DNA from: Isoetes taiwanensis
Lineage: Eukaryota; Streptophyta; Lycopodiopsida; Isoetales; Isoetaceae
Direction of reading: 5' to 3'
Assembly: GCA_021234155.1 (NCBI GenBank)
Contig: JAJEKV010000040.1
Location: 12,669,072-12,733,071 of the forward strand
DNA length: 64,000 nucleotides
The notes beneath the pieces are model-generated. The model was not told where the DNA came from. It saw nothing but the letters and a program-made list of their open reading frames with translations, and searched no databases. Shown piece after piece: positions 36,259 to 48,480 of the stretch (position 1 is the stretch's first letter; every line of letters begins with the position of its first letter). A program made the translations under genes and the position numbers.

Positions 36259-37236
36259 TCATCGAAAACTTCTTTTATAGTTACATTTGAAGTATGTATA
36301 AGTCAAACAGAATATTGCGAGACGAGAAGTATAATTTTATATTATCACAAGCATGTCCTAAAACTTAAATGGAATAAATGAGAATAAATATAGTTGCACG
36401 TACTAAGTATATAGTTGCACGTACTAAGTTTATACTCTTGGCTTCGAGAATCTTTCAACTTTCAAGTGGTGTGGAGACTGGTTTTATGGTCGAAATTCCT
36501 TCAAACGTAGCAGAAATTCGTGTGCTAAAACTTGCATTCATATAACAGTACGTGGTCATGATGCAACAAGTATACACCATAGGAGATTTGAGGAAGTTGA
36601 TGCAATGCCAAGGTCTGGAGAGATGTCTAACTGTTCCCTATCTCATTTCTCATTTATTCCCTGTCGCCATTCTACATGCTAACAACTCAAGTGATAAAAA
36701 CTCAAAAGGATAAAACAAGCTTCCAATTGTACATGTCAACAGCACAGATGCTCCTTTCAAGCTATACAAAACAGCACTTGCTTATAAACGGCAAGCACTT
36801 GTCAATGGTAAGCTTCACTGCAGAAGGAACAAATCCAAAACTGAACTTCTATAAAACTTCTGAAAGGAGCGTATTTCTCTCCTCCCGACAGTAACAATTT
36901 TGGATCTTTCCAAGACTCTGTGTTTTACACTTTACACCTCTGAAGAATGACCATAATTTACAATACCTTACAAGTACCAGCCTAATAACTGGCAGCAATT
37001 TCTTGACAACCAACAAAGATTTGGGCCGTCCTATACATTTTTCTGTATGGTAGTCCCACAATATGCTGCAAGAAAAACAAAATTTTATAAAAAAGAACAA
37101 GAAAGTACTCAAGGAACTAACTATTAAAACTCTATGCTCTCACCTTGGGTCTCTCAGCAATATATATTCGACCCTTCTTTAATTCTCTAGCTGCAACAAG
37201 ATGCTTGCAACCAAATAAATGCCAGCTTTGCTCCTA

Positions 37237-40200
37237 TTAGTCACTGTAGGAATGAGCACTATTTGAAGATGATTGAAAACTTTCTTCAGAATGGGAAATC
37301 AACCGATGGGCTTCAAGAAGCTTCACTAGCTGTGGCCGAGATAGCGGTTTAGTAAAAAAGTCATTCACTCCAGCAGCTAGAAACTGATTGCGGTCACTGT
37401 CTAGAGCATTCCCAGTCAGCCCCACTATCGGTGTCATTATACCCATGGCCCGTAGTTCCCTCGTAGCCTATACCATGAAGAAAGAGCACCAGTTATAAGC
37501 TAAAGATGTGGTCCTCCATTGGACACCACTATCTCTTGAAACCAAAACCATCAATGCATACCTCATGCCCATCCATAATTGGCATCTCTTTATCTATTAA
37601 AATCATGTCGAAGGTGGCACCATCTCGACAGAGCTCGACTGCCTGCTTGCCATTCTCTGCATCCTCTGTCTCAACATTTAGGCTTGATAGAAGCTTCTTC
37701 AATATCCTCCTGTTAACTTGATTATCCTCCACTATCAGCACCCTTGGATTACGGCCTCTAGGAGAATCAATTCCAAATGCACTAGAACCAAATTGATTGT
37801 TCGTCGGTGGTTTAAAAAGATCTATATCAACCTCTTTTCTTTCAGAAGGAACAGGAGAAATCTCAAACGGCAATGTAAAAAAGAACACGCTGCCTTTTCC
37901 AACCTCTGAAAATACACCAATACTACCACCTGCTAGTTCCACAATCCTGGTATAAAAGCGAACACATGAGTACATACTGAAAATCTCTGCAGACAAGTTA
38001 TACAAACCACATTTAACACAACTACCAGGTAACAAAGAGAATACTTCCTAGTGAATTTGACCATTATTCTATATACTGAGCTTGCATTTCTTAACACCTT
38101 ACTGCTTACCTTTTTGCAAATGAAATTAGACAAGCCATTTTTGCAGACTAACAATGATCGAGATACCAAATTTGCATTACTTAACACCTTATTGCTTACC
38201 TTTTTGCAAATGAAAGGCCCAGGCCTGTGCCCCCACCCCCTTGCAAGCATCCAGCTTTTATTTGCATGTATGGCTCGAACAACCTGCTCTGATCTTCTTT
38301 GCTGATTCCAATGCCCGTATCCTCAACAGAAACAGTAATGCTAGCAAATGTATTTTTCTTCTTGCCTGCTCCAGCAAAGTCGTGTTCTATTTGCATTCTT
38401 CCAGATTCTTCAGTAAAATCTCTACTCAATACAGACTTCATGTCTTGTTTCAGGGTATCTGCTACAAATGTTGCATTGCAGACCATGTGAAGCTTCACCT
38501 TTCCCCCACGGGGAGTGAACTTTGCAGCATTTGAAAGATAATTTGCAAGCACCTGAATCACATCATTGTCTTTAAATCTCCTACCATAAAGCATGGCTGA
38601 ATTTACTAGTTGAAAAACAAATGTTTTGCTTCATTCTGATCACACTGACCTGGCGAACACGATGCTTGTCCCCTAAGAGATTATGACTACTAAGTAAAGC
38701 CTTTGTGCTCTGGTCAACACACAGTGAAAACTCCAGGCCCTTGGATTCTAAAGTATCTTTGTACGCCCATATCAAAGAGTTGATGAGATCAACCATGTTA
38801 AAAGGACGTTTCTCCAGTTGCAGCTTACCAGCCTCAATTTTGCCTGCCAAACAGAATGAAAATTGGCAAACACACACAATTAGGTCAGAATGTAATATAG
38901 CCACGGTAAAAAAGTCATTCGACAAGAAAAGTGAATTGTTTACTAACCCATATCAAGCACATCATTAAGAATTCGAATCATGGATGAAGAAGAAGCTTCC
39001 ATCATTTTCAGAACATCCTGCTGTTCTTCAGAAGTTGTGACAGCTAGTAGATGTCCAATGCCCAACACTACTGCATTGAAGGGAACTGTAACAGAGCCAA
39101 GGTATTTATTAGCACTTCCAAGTCCACATGTGAACCAAATTCTATCAATAATATACCTCGAATTTCATGAAATATGTAGCTAATATACTGGCGCATCTTT
39201 GCAACTTTTTCTGAGTTCTGTTGCTTTGTCTCTTCTAATTCCTGCAATGCCTGTTTCCGGCTAGCATACGAACAAACCAATGTCTCCTTCCATATGGAGA
39301 GGCTCACAAACAACTCTCTTTCAGTAGAGGACGCTATATAACTAAGGATGATCCCCAAAATCATAATAATGAAAATCAAATATGCATGAGCAACTTGATT
39401 TTCATGGTAAACAACCTGAAAACCAGGCTTAGGACAGGAAGACAAAACAAGGCATGCGAGAGCTCCTCCTAGGATGCATGATTCCTTCCAACCAATAACT
39501 GGGACATAACATGAAAGAAGAAGCAAAGTGACTACGAAAATGAAATCGAATGAGTGCACTCCTTGTTTGCCAGTCATATGGAGGAGGCCAACTAGGTTAG
39601 GTCTACCAAGACAGAGAAATCTAGGCAGAAACCATGAACAGCTTGCCGTTAAGTACACCAGAGATGCCATTATCTTGCATTTGATCCTATTACGGTCGTA
39701 ATTTCCAAACAGCCACCGGAGCAAAATAGTGCTTAGACAGCTTGTTACAAACCAAGGGAGCATAAGAACTGGAGCCCAGCCGTTTTCCTTCATCTGAATA
39801 ATCGCAAACACCATAAGCAACCCAACAACAGAACAACATGAAACCAGAACTTCCATCCTGTGCCTTTGCCACGAGAAATCATGAAAATTGTTGTATTGAG
39901 AATCCCTTTCCTGCGTCTTCCAGAACGAATCAACCATTCGATCCTGTTTCTCCTTCTGATGAGACTCTGTTACACTATTTGGATCACCTTCGCAAGAATC
40001 AGCCTTGCAAAGTGGGGCCTTGGGCTTCTTTTCCGGCGAAGCTTCACAGCATCCCATCACTGGCTTATCTGCAATCGAAAATGTGGTTTTTTCTTCTCCC
40101 AAACAAATTGTGGATGTTGGATCAATTGTTCTGCGCCGGGAGATACGCTTGAAATCTCCATTCAAATTTTTTTCAGCTGCATCAGAACTCTTCTTTGCAT

Positions 40201-40285
40201 CCAGAATATTGCTTTCAACCTCTCTGCTTGCTTGAATCGAAGTTTTAATCAAACCCTTAACTTGAGGTTGCATTCTTTCAATCAA
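37237..40285 (-). CDS. Membrane hybrid histidine kinase (two-component)
   Basis: Six exons join in phase with GT-AG introns: 39157-40285, 38948-39085, 38650-38843, 38200-38552, 37562-37946, 37237-37467 (809 codons). A soluble N-terminus of about 135 residues precedes six hydrophobic helices (about 145-330). Then comes a short coiled coil, the HisKA H-box YIFHEIRVPFNAV with phospho-acceptor His373, and the ATPase with N-box NYLSNAAKFT (Asn495), G1 VEDTGIGIS (Asp565) and G2 GGGGTGLGLSFAKR. A C-terminal receiver follows with VLIVEDNQ, phospho-acceptor Asp723 in LIDKEMP and Lys773 in FTKPLS. All catalytic residues are present, so it should autophosphorylate and relay to its receiver and then to an HPt protein. 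No CHASE or GAF sensor is visible; the ligand is unknown. First Met chosen as the start of the longest open exon. Confidence 0.9.
38083..38214 (-). repeat. Intronic duplication of an exon end and splice donor
   Basis: TTAACACCTTA-TGCTTACCTT followed by TTTGCAAATGAAA occurs at about 38087-38128 and again 90 bp on at 38177-38218. The second copy is the real end of exon 4 with its donor; the first lies inside intron 4 and carries an equally good decoy donor. Confidence 0.8.
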
Positions 40286-41374
40286 AATGGAATCTCAAAT
40301 CCGTTTCCTCATCCATAAAAACCAGGCATTTCTGAAGAGATCAAGCTGGAAAAATTCTTGAATCATAAACTCAGAAACAAAAATCTGAATCTCAGGAAGA
40401 GCTATTCGATCAGAGCGAAGAGGAAGGGATCGGATATAGACATTACAGATTTGTGCGAAGTGCCAAATTGATCAAGACCCAAAAAACTGATGGATTGATA
40501 TGAAAAAAAAAAAAAACAGAGTTGGCAAAGGCTTAAACAAAAGGACCCAAATCACCACGACAGACCGGCATCTCCGGCGCTCCAAAGCCTTTTCTCGTCC
40601 AAGATCCCAAACACGTAGAAAGAACCTAACGGAACGGGGAGTGGGAAAGCAAAAGGGCTGTTAAGATTAAAAAAATAAACGTTATTCAAAGAAGGCTAAA
40701 CGGCCACCGGCCGTTCTGTGCCGGAAATAAGGTTGCACGAGCGGGGGGTGTTATGCCGGCGTCGGGAAAAGTTCCCGGCGCCGGCATGCCGCCAATTAGT
40801 GTAAAAAAACCTAAATGCCCTTGTCTGTATTCTTAAATGTTGGGGGGCGTTGTGGGGCAAGTGGAGAATTTTTGAATCTCTATCCACGTGAGGCTAATAC
40901 AATATGCACTTATGTGCTCCCATTTTTTATTCTCCCCATTTCTTTTTTTTTTTTTTTATTCTCCCCATTTCTTATTCTTTTCCTTCAAGAAAATCTCTCC
41001 TGCTGCATCTTTTGTTCTTCAAGAAAATGGCCATCCTTGGGTTTTCAAATCCACATTTCACACGGAATATCCTACAATAGCTCGTTCATTGTCCTTCACT
41101 AGACCTAAAAAATCTTCACTCTGCTAATTATCGAGTTTTTATTCTTCATCTTCTATAAAACTCTCGTGATAGAAAAACAATTCCATTTCCACTTTTATGT
41201 GTATTTTTTTCTTGCAACTCTGGCATAATTTATTTACTTACCTAGTTGATCTCCATATGCATGGCCTAGAACTTGACCAAGCTAGCTCGAGACCCACACC
41301 TCTAAAGATTGAAAGGGTTGATTAAGAATGCTGTAATGTGTAATTGCTTGGTAGTACATTTATATTACTATTAA
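40286..41374 (-). other. Upstream region of the histidine kinase gene
   Basis: Presumed 5' UTR and promoter of the minus-strand kinase gene from 40286 outward. The region near 40700-40790 is GC-rich with an inverted GCCGGCG(T/C)CGG-type motif (CCCGGCGCCGGCATGCCGGC-like words). No TATA box can be placed with confidence. Farther out is AT-rich DNA without genes. Confidence 0.3.
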
Positions 41375-41455
41375 GATTTTTCCCTCGAAAACCCATATAT
41401 GTGTATGCATTGGGTCCATAGGCTTTTTGGCTTTGAAGACGATAAAATTCAATTC
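41375..41455 (+). repeat. LINE-like 3' tail motif, third copy
   Basis: TTTTTCCCTCGAAAACCCAT, then GCATTGGGTCCATAGG and GAAGACGATAAAATTC. The same two blocks in the same order as at 1155-1285. No coding sequence of the parent LINE is attached. Confidence 0.45.
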
Positions 41456-43930
41456 ATCTTAATTCAGTTCTTCATAAATTCTACTAAATTCAAGTCTATG
41501 TCACTTAGTTCGTGCCTTTCATCCACATTTTCGTACTCCTAATGTACTCTCTCACGCTTTTATTGACCAATTAGCAATTGTAGATATGTAGAAAGTACTT
41601 GTGTCTAAAACATGTGTCTAGTGTCTACAAGAGACTGTTAACTTCATGTTGCAATTTTTTCTTGGCAATCCACTTGCACATGGGAATTATAAAAACGAAC
41701 AGTGTTAAGAATGCATGCCCATGAAAAATGTAAGAGATTCTCAATTATTCCTAAATATTCAATGAATATATATTGTCTGAATTATTGCTTATTTGTCGAG
41801 AAATGCTTAAGAACTTCAAAATGTTCATACATATACATTTTTATATCTATCCTACCATCAAGTTCTAGCTATGTGAGGATGTTCCCCATCTTAGTGAGAC
41901 AAAATAAGTACATTGATCTATAGATGTGTGTGCCATTTGTTGGCATCCACCACATCCACTTTTGTTTTTAACTTTAGACAATATCGATGTGACTTGGAGA
42001 GACCATCAAACAATGCCCTTATAACCTTTATAGGCATGACATTTGAATCTATATTTGTGCTTTCACAGTGCATAGTGCATGTGTACATGGATAATAGTCT
42101 GGAAGACGTTGAAATGCTATGATTGGCTCCTTTGACGTGCTACAATGATATTGTTATGAGGTACAATTATTATCATTACAAGAAGAATTACGTGCACCTG
42201 GAGTCTTGGTTGCGGTGGTGGTGGTGTTGGCTCATCTCATCACTTCTTGTATCAAGATTCGATTGGCAATTTAAGCATGCATGTGCCTATATATTCGTTA
42301 TATCTTTCATCTGGATCACAATGACATGCATATATACAGGTCGTGCTAATAAAACATGTTTTTAAAGTGACACCCTAGAGCAAATTCAGGCATAACTGCG
42401 GTACAATTTTGCATCTTCTGTCATATTTCAAATGGCTTGCATCTCTTCCAAATTTATTCTCTATAATAATGATGATAACGGAAGTAGCACTAAGTAGTTA
42501 AAGCAGCTAGTACTAAAAAGAATATTGTTAATGTGAGTAAAGTCTGTTGCCCTATATATGGGGAACCTAAAGTTGAGGTGCTTTCATGTCCTATTATCAT
42601 TTATTAGTATGATCACAAAGAGCTATTGTATCTCTTCATATGTTGACAATTAGTACTTTCATCGATAATCTCACGAATCTGCGTGTAGAAAGATGTTTGA
42701 CTTTAAGTTAAGATTCACCCCTACATTAACTATATTGCCTAATATTTTATCTACAAGCACAGACGTGAGATGGTGTGTGCTTATTTTTATGGGATAGATA
42801 ATCTCCTCCAAATCACCTATTTGATGTCAATCACATCAGTTTCTTTTTTATTATATACTTGAAGAAATGATTGCAACCATGTCTCTCATTTTGAATTGAG
42901 CATAATAATTCAACTTTATTGGAGCTTTTGGGATGTTCTTATTTGCATTCTATGCGATGTTCTTGTAAGATCTTTTATTAAGATACAATACTTATCGTCA
43001 TGTTTTTTGCTTTTGTCTAACTAAATTCCTTTAGTATAGTTAATGTCACTCTTTAACCTTATGCACTTGTACACGTTTCCAATATCACTTAGTAGGAGAG
43101 TAGTTTTTATATTTTCTCTTGATTCTCTTTTTGTGGCCAGGGGCCTAGAGGAAGAGCTTAAGTGGCTTTCCTATTTCAAAAATCTTACCAACTGTAGTGT
43201 TTCTTTTTTGTGGGAATGGTTATGGACCTTGTTCCACATAGTCGGTCATTTTGGGAACACTAAAGTATGTCTCGAGATTAATTGTTCAAAAAAAAAAAGG
43301 AAACATGAAAAACAAGGGTGGCAAGGCAATGTGTTGCTCCAATGCTAGTGCATTGCTATGGCGTTGGGGTTGGTGTCATTGTAGTATTTGATTCTTTATG
43401 GTGGGCACTTGTTGTTTTAGCACAACCAACATGCCCGTTGTCGTTACGAATTAATTGCTACATAAGTACACTTTATACATCTCGAATATTATTCCAGACC
43501 TAAATGTTTTAAACAACAAACTTACATTATTTCAAACATCAGCGTACGTGATGTTTCATTAAGTTTGATGTTCACAAGGTTGAAGTTACAATGTCGTCTT
43601 AAGTAATAGCGGGTTTGACTGGAGTCGATAGAAAGCCCTAGTGAGATTGTATTAGCACATCAAATCTTTGAACAAATTCCATAATGGCTTCAAATGTTGT
43701 ACTGAACCAAGCATTAATAGGTAGATCTAATGTCCATTGGGACCTAAATGGCTATAAGATGGTACAAAGCATGGGCATTATTCCCACACAATACTAAAAA
43801 GGCAAACAAAATAAAAACAAATAGCCATAAAGCTAAACATAGCAAGGGCATCTAGCTCACAAATACTATGCTAGAAAAGATAAGCTAGTAATCGAAGCAC
43901 AGATCATAGGTGGACGGTCAAGAATGTCTA
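41456..43930. other. AT-rich stretch, nothing recognised
   Basis: No coding region, RNA gene or element boundary could be supported. Short frames up to 101 codons lack domains. It ends at the MULE target duplication. Confidence 0.45.
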
Positions 43931-43940
43931 CTTGAACCCG
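43931..43940. repeat. MULE target-site duplication, left
   Basis: ACTTGAACCC, repeated exactly at 53515-53524. Nine to ten bases is typical for Mutator-like elements. Confidence 0.9.
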
Positions 43941-44479
43941 GGTGAAAATATCTTTACCCTGGTTTTGGTTGATTCCATCGCGGTGAATACTTTCCCGCGG
44001 AATCACAGACCCTCCGGGAACGGGATCCGTCCCGGAGGCCCCGTTATCCGTACCCTGACAGTACGGCCGTCCATTCTATACTTCCCCGCGGAATCACAAC
44101 GGTAGAATACTGCCGGACGGAATCACCAAGTAAGTATTCCACGCGATGGAATCACGACGACGGAATACCGCCGGATGGAATCACCCGTCACGGATCCCAT
44201 GGCACGGAATCACCCCCTTGCAATACCGCCGGACGGAATCACCATAATCTGATTCCCTTCGACGGAATCACCCCAGATGGGATTCCTCCAGGCGGAATCA
44301 CCCAGATTGGATTCCGTCCGGCGGAATCACTACGATCTGATTCCAGCCGATGGAATCACGTGATCCTGATCATTCCTCCCGGCGGAATCACCACAATCTG
44401 ATTCCATCCGACGGAATCACTTGAATGTCATTCCGTCCGGCGGAATCACATCACCGTGAATCAACCGGATGGAATCACC
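43941..44479. repeat. MULE left terminal inverted repeat, unit array
   Basis: Begins GGGTGAAAATATCTTTACCC, then about 15 copies of GGAATCAC at roughly 26-32 bp spacing. Most are preceded 10-15 bp upstream by GATTCC, so each unit is an imperfect palindrome like GATTCCGTCCGGCGGAATC. The same outer and inner sequence is found inverted at 52832-53514. Confidence 0.92.
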
Positions 44480-45128
44480 CAGGAGGCTTTGAGGCACGAA
44501 GTTGCATGTTAGACACGTTTCAACATCGAGACCGCACTCATGGACCAGATCGACGGCCACGGTGTCGTCGTGAGTCCAACCCGCCGGAATTTAAAAAATG
44601 TGCATTCCTCGTACCCCTGTTCGTACCATGCGATGGAATCACCTTCTGTTCATCCGAGGGAATCACCTGGCATTCCTCTGCTCGACGACGGCAGCGGGGA
44701 GCTGGGGATGGATCTGGAGGAGAAGATCGAGGAGGTTAGTTCCTGGAACAACTGATTTTCCATGTCCTTGCAGCGGGGCAGGCTCTGATATCATTTTTAT
44801 TGACAGCTGCAATCAGGCATCTGGCAAACAGAACCTGCAGAAGGGCATTTCGATCACAGTCGACTACCCTGGGTTATGTTAGAGCACCAGAGTCCTGAAC
44901 CACAGGGAGGAGGTACTCAACCGGTTTGGGTGTGCCACATTCCCACCTCACGGGTTGGGGATTTCATAGCCGGGGAGCAAAAACGTGGGGAAGCACCATG
45001 CAGTTTCTACATAAGAAGCTCTCAAAGGAATAAAGAGCTATCCAAACCGGGCAAAGGTTCATATCTGACTTTGAAGAGGTGTGAATTTCCTTTCCCTGGC
45101 TTGTGATAATTTGTTTGGATTTTAAAGT
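44480..45128 (+). other. Region between the TIR and transposase
   Basis: Possible 5' exons of the transposase: an open piece 44540-44735 (MDQIDGHGVVVSPTRRNLKN...) ends at a GTTAGT donor, and an acceptor-like CAG is at about 44806. Neither part has a recognisable domain. Two more GGAATCAC words lie at about 44635 and 44661. Confidence 0.3.
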
Positions 45129-47482
45129 ATGTCTGATTCATTCCTGGTGCAACAAAGGTACTGGTGTGTCTTTGGGCCAGAAGATAATTCTAAGAACACT
45201 CATGTTGTTGAGGATCAACGTCCCCCTCCAGGCCAAAGAAGGAAGAGGGTTGAGAGAGGGGAGAGTATTAGAAGGGGTTGCCAATGTCATTTTACTTTGA
45301 AGCAGCTCTATCTTCTTCCCAATTGCACTCAAATTACGTACCACAAATGGGATCATGTGAACCAGCAAGGTGCAATATGCCATGGTAAAGAACAACCTAT
45401 TGAGAAAGGGTTGAGGTATAGGCTAGCACCATGGCTCTCGACGAAAAAAGAAAGAATGGATCAAAAGCGAAGCTATTGCACTATATAACACCTAGAATGG
45501 TGATGAACATCCACCAAGAGAGGGTGAACTTGAAGAAGGATGTGGCTGGTTTGAGGGGGCTGTCCGGGGGCGACATGTTGAAGATGCATGATGTCTACAA
45601 TATTAATAAATTGGTGGCTCGAAATGTATGGAAGTTGCATGAAGACCAAGCAACAAGCGTCCACATGTGGGTCCAACAACACCAAGATTGTGTCTTCCAC
45701 TATGAACAAGGTGACATCTTTCAACTTGGGGTCATGACTCCCATTCAAAGGGATGCCATGGTGAGATTTGGAAAGGATAGAGCTATATGCCTTGACTCCA
45801 CCTACAAGACAAACGAGAAGAGGTATGGTTGCTCCTTTTTAGGTTCCTTGGAAATTAGGTTTGCTAAAGTGTGTTTCTATTTAAATAGGTATTACCTCTT
45901 CACTCTCGTTGGATTCGATGACCACTTCAATGGGATGCCACTGGCTTGGATTGTCACGAATACCCAGAAGAAAGAGACAATAGCTAGATGGCTAGAAGCT
46001 ATGAAAGTGTGGATTGAACACCACGACTCGACATGGAAGCCCTCATGTTTTATCACCGATTCTTGTGATGCTGAAATACATGCAATAAAGAAGGTAACAA
46101 TGTTTCCTAGTTATCCTCGTTTTCATTTTGGTTAATTTGGTTCCATACTAACCCTATGTGTCAACTTCCCCCTCCACCATAGGTTTTCCCTACCGCATGC
46201 GTGTCAACCTTTGCATCTGGCACGTGAGGAGAGATTGGTTGAAGTGGTTGACAAAGAACGTGAAGAATAAAGATTTGAGGAACCAAATGTTCAAGGAGTT
46301 GGGCGAGATCATGTATGGAACAAAGTGTCCCCCAGGTAACAATGAGTACGGGGATGATTACATAGAGGCTGTTAGAGAAGAGGCTTCGAGGAAGTTGGAA
46401 GCACTAAAGAGAAAGTACCCACAATATCCGAAGTTGGCGGCCTACATGAGTCGAGAATGGACTCGCAACATTTGTGAGTGGGTCCTGGCCACAAGAATGT
46501 TTCCCCATTCGAATCAAGAAACCAATGCTGCAATAGAGGCTTCGCACAAGGCACTAAAATTGCGCCTCGGGATTTCCAAGTCCCAATTAAAAGGCAGGAG
46601 GATAGATTGGCTACTTCACATGCTTGTCCATGATGTGGAGACCCACATGGCATACTCTAGGTAATTACTAGAAGTGACTAAAATTAAGCTTCATATGCAC
46701 GCACTAACCCTCCATATTGTATCATTTGCTTGGCGGCTGAGGGGGTTGAAGGAAGCTGGTTTTGTGATAAACACATCACAAGAGCAAATTATAGAGTCGG
46801 CTATTCGGGGCTAGGCAAATTCCGATGATGCGGTCACATTCGTGGACCTCGATGGAGGAGAGGCCTATGTCCAAACCCTTGATTTGAACCGCCAACCCTA
46901 CTTTGTCAATGGGGCAAATAAGAATTGGATTGAGTTGTGATTGCCCATGGGGCCAAGGGGAACATTTGCAAACACCAAGTGAAGGTTATCCAAATGATGG
47001 ATAGGTACAGGGATCAAGACCTCCTTCAAGTTCTAGGGTCCCAACATGGAAATGCATGTGGTGGCATGGAGCTCTTGCGCCCATGTAGATCTGGTGACAC
47101 CCATGCCAATATCCTTGAAGGGCCCGAGGTGGACATAAGTAGTCTAGAGGACATTAGACCAACCCCAAAAGTTGGCATGACAATGGAAGATGCTAGGGCA
47201 TCTTTGGAGTCTTGTGTTGCTAGGGTTATGGAGCGGGCCTCAAAGGAACCCACCCTCCTCATAGCCACAGAAGTGATGATGAGACAGCTTGACACAAGAC
47301 TTGAAAGGATGAACGAGGAGGAGGCCAATGACACAACCATAACATCTCTGCCAGTGTTGACGGAAGAGGAGGCTTATGGCACGAGTCTTGCTAGGGTGAA
47401 ACCACTCTTGGAAATAGGGAAGAGGGAGGCAAAGAAAAGGAAAATTGGTTGGAAGGAATATGAAATGGAAAACCTTGCCTAG
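45129..47482 (+). pseudogene. MULE transposase, frameshifted
   Basis: The N-terminal zinc-binding region (RRGCQCHFTLKQLYLLPNCT, then HVNQQGAICHG) lies in 45129-45488. The frame then changes near 45460 into 45431-46135. The DDE domain has ICLDSTYKTNEKR (first Asp), an apparent in-frame intron at about 45822-45888, YYLFTLVGFDDHFNGMPLAW, then CFITDSCDAEIHAIKK (second Asp). After an intron (about 46096-46182) and a one-base shift come RVNLCIWHVRRDWLKWL (CxxH) and SNQETNAAIEASHKALK (catalytic Glu). A SWIM finger near 46935-46975 (SCDC, then AKGNICKH) is split by another shift. The C-terminal tail runs to 47482. It would bind the GGAATCAC arrays and excise the element. Confidence 0.88.
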
Positions 47483-47609
47483 ATCTTCATTGGCAGGTAT
47501 GATCTTGACACGTGTTGATTCTTTTGCATGAGGCTGCTGTATAAACCTCAGAGTGGCTCTTTACATATTGAAATAATCTGTTGATACTAACTCCTTTTGT
47601 TTCTTAGTG

Positions 47610-47712
47610 GGCTTCGGCCCCTAGGTATACTAGGCATCTCTCCTTTGAGATGCCTAGTATGCCTGGATGAGCGTGGGATCTGCTACTGGGGTTCGACTCC
47701 CCAGGCTCATCA
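47610..47712 (+). other. Hairpin plus tRNA-like box B sequence
   Basis: AGGTATACTAGGCATCTC and GAGATGCCTAGTATGCCT form an 18-bp stem with one mismatch and a 6-base loop. Right after it, GATGAGC...GCTCATC could pair as an acceptor-like stem around CTGGGGTTCGACTCCCCAG. The core GGTTCGACTCC matches the Pol III box B consensus (GGTTCGANNCC) and a tRNA T-arm. The space is too short for a normal tRNA (about 52 nt between stem ends), so it may be a degenerate tRNA or a SINE head. Confidence 0.45.
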
Positions 47713-47715
47713 TTT

Positions 47716-48480
47716 ATGTATGACCAATGTACAAATACTCTATGTATAACTACTCCATGTATGACCAATGTATGTACAAATACTCTATGTATAAATACTC
47801 TATGTATAAGCAAAGTTTGTAGTTATACTCCATGTATAACTACTCCATGTATAAGCAATGTATGTACAAATACTCTATGTATAAATACTCAATGTATAAA
47901 TACTCTATGTATAAGCAAAGTTTGTACAAATACTCCATGTATAACTACTCCATGTATGACCAATGTATGTACAAATACTCTATGTATAAATACTCTATGT
48001 ATAAGCAAAGTTTGTAGTTATACTCCATGTATAACTACTCCATGTATAAGCAATGTATGTACAAATACTCTATGTATAAATACTCAATGTATAAATACTC
48101 TATGTATAAGCAAAGTTTGTAGTTATACTCCATGTATAACAATGTATGTACAAATACTCTATGTATAAATACTCTTCGTATAAATACTCTTCGTATAAAT
48201 ACTCTATGTATAAATACTCTATGTATAAGCAAAGTTTGTAGTTATACTCCATGTATAACCAATGTATGTACAAATACTCTATGTATAAATACTCTATGTA
48301 TAAATACTCTATGTATGTATAAATACTTCATGTATAACTACTGTATGTATAACCAATGTATGTACAAAAACTCTGTATCTAATCATGTATAACCCATGTA
48401 CTCTATGTACATATACTCTTCGTATAGCCACTATCTATACATATACTCCATGTGTAACCTAACTTATCTATGTAGAAATA
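47716..48480. repeat. Minisatellite, 15-bp unit
   Basis: About 45 copies of variants of TATGTATAAATACTC, mostly 15 bp and grouped into higher-order blocks of about 105 to 165 bp (for example GTATAAGCAAAGTTTGTAGT recurs five times). Because the unit is a multiple of three, open frames of up to 150 codons (Tyr-Lys-Tyr-Ser-Met or Thr-Asn-Thr-Leu-Cys) arise in it. I do not regard these as genes. Confidence 0.92.

Noticed and set aside
43941-44479. CRISPR-like array of regularly spaced repeats
   Set aside because: Units are short imperfect palindromes with related spacers, repeated inverted at the other end of a MULE. There is no leader or cas gene, and the context is a plant genome.
44785-44800. 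GGCTCTGATATCA resembling a reverse-strand tRNA-Met primer site
   Set aside because: It has no LTR next to it and lies in the MULE leader; likely chance.
47716-48392. Open frames of up to 150 codons with Tyr-Lys-Tyr-Ser-Met or Thr-Asn-Thr-Leu-Cys repeats
   Set aside because: The 15-bp minisatellite unit is divisible by three, which keeps several frames open on both strands.
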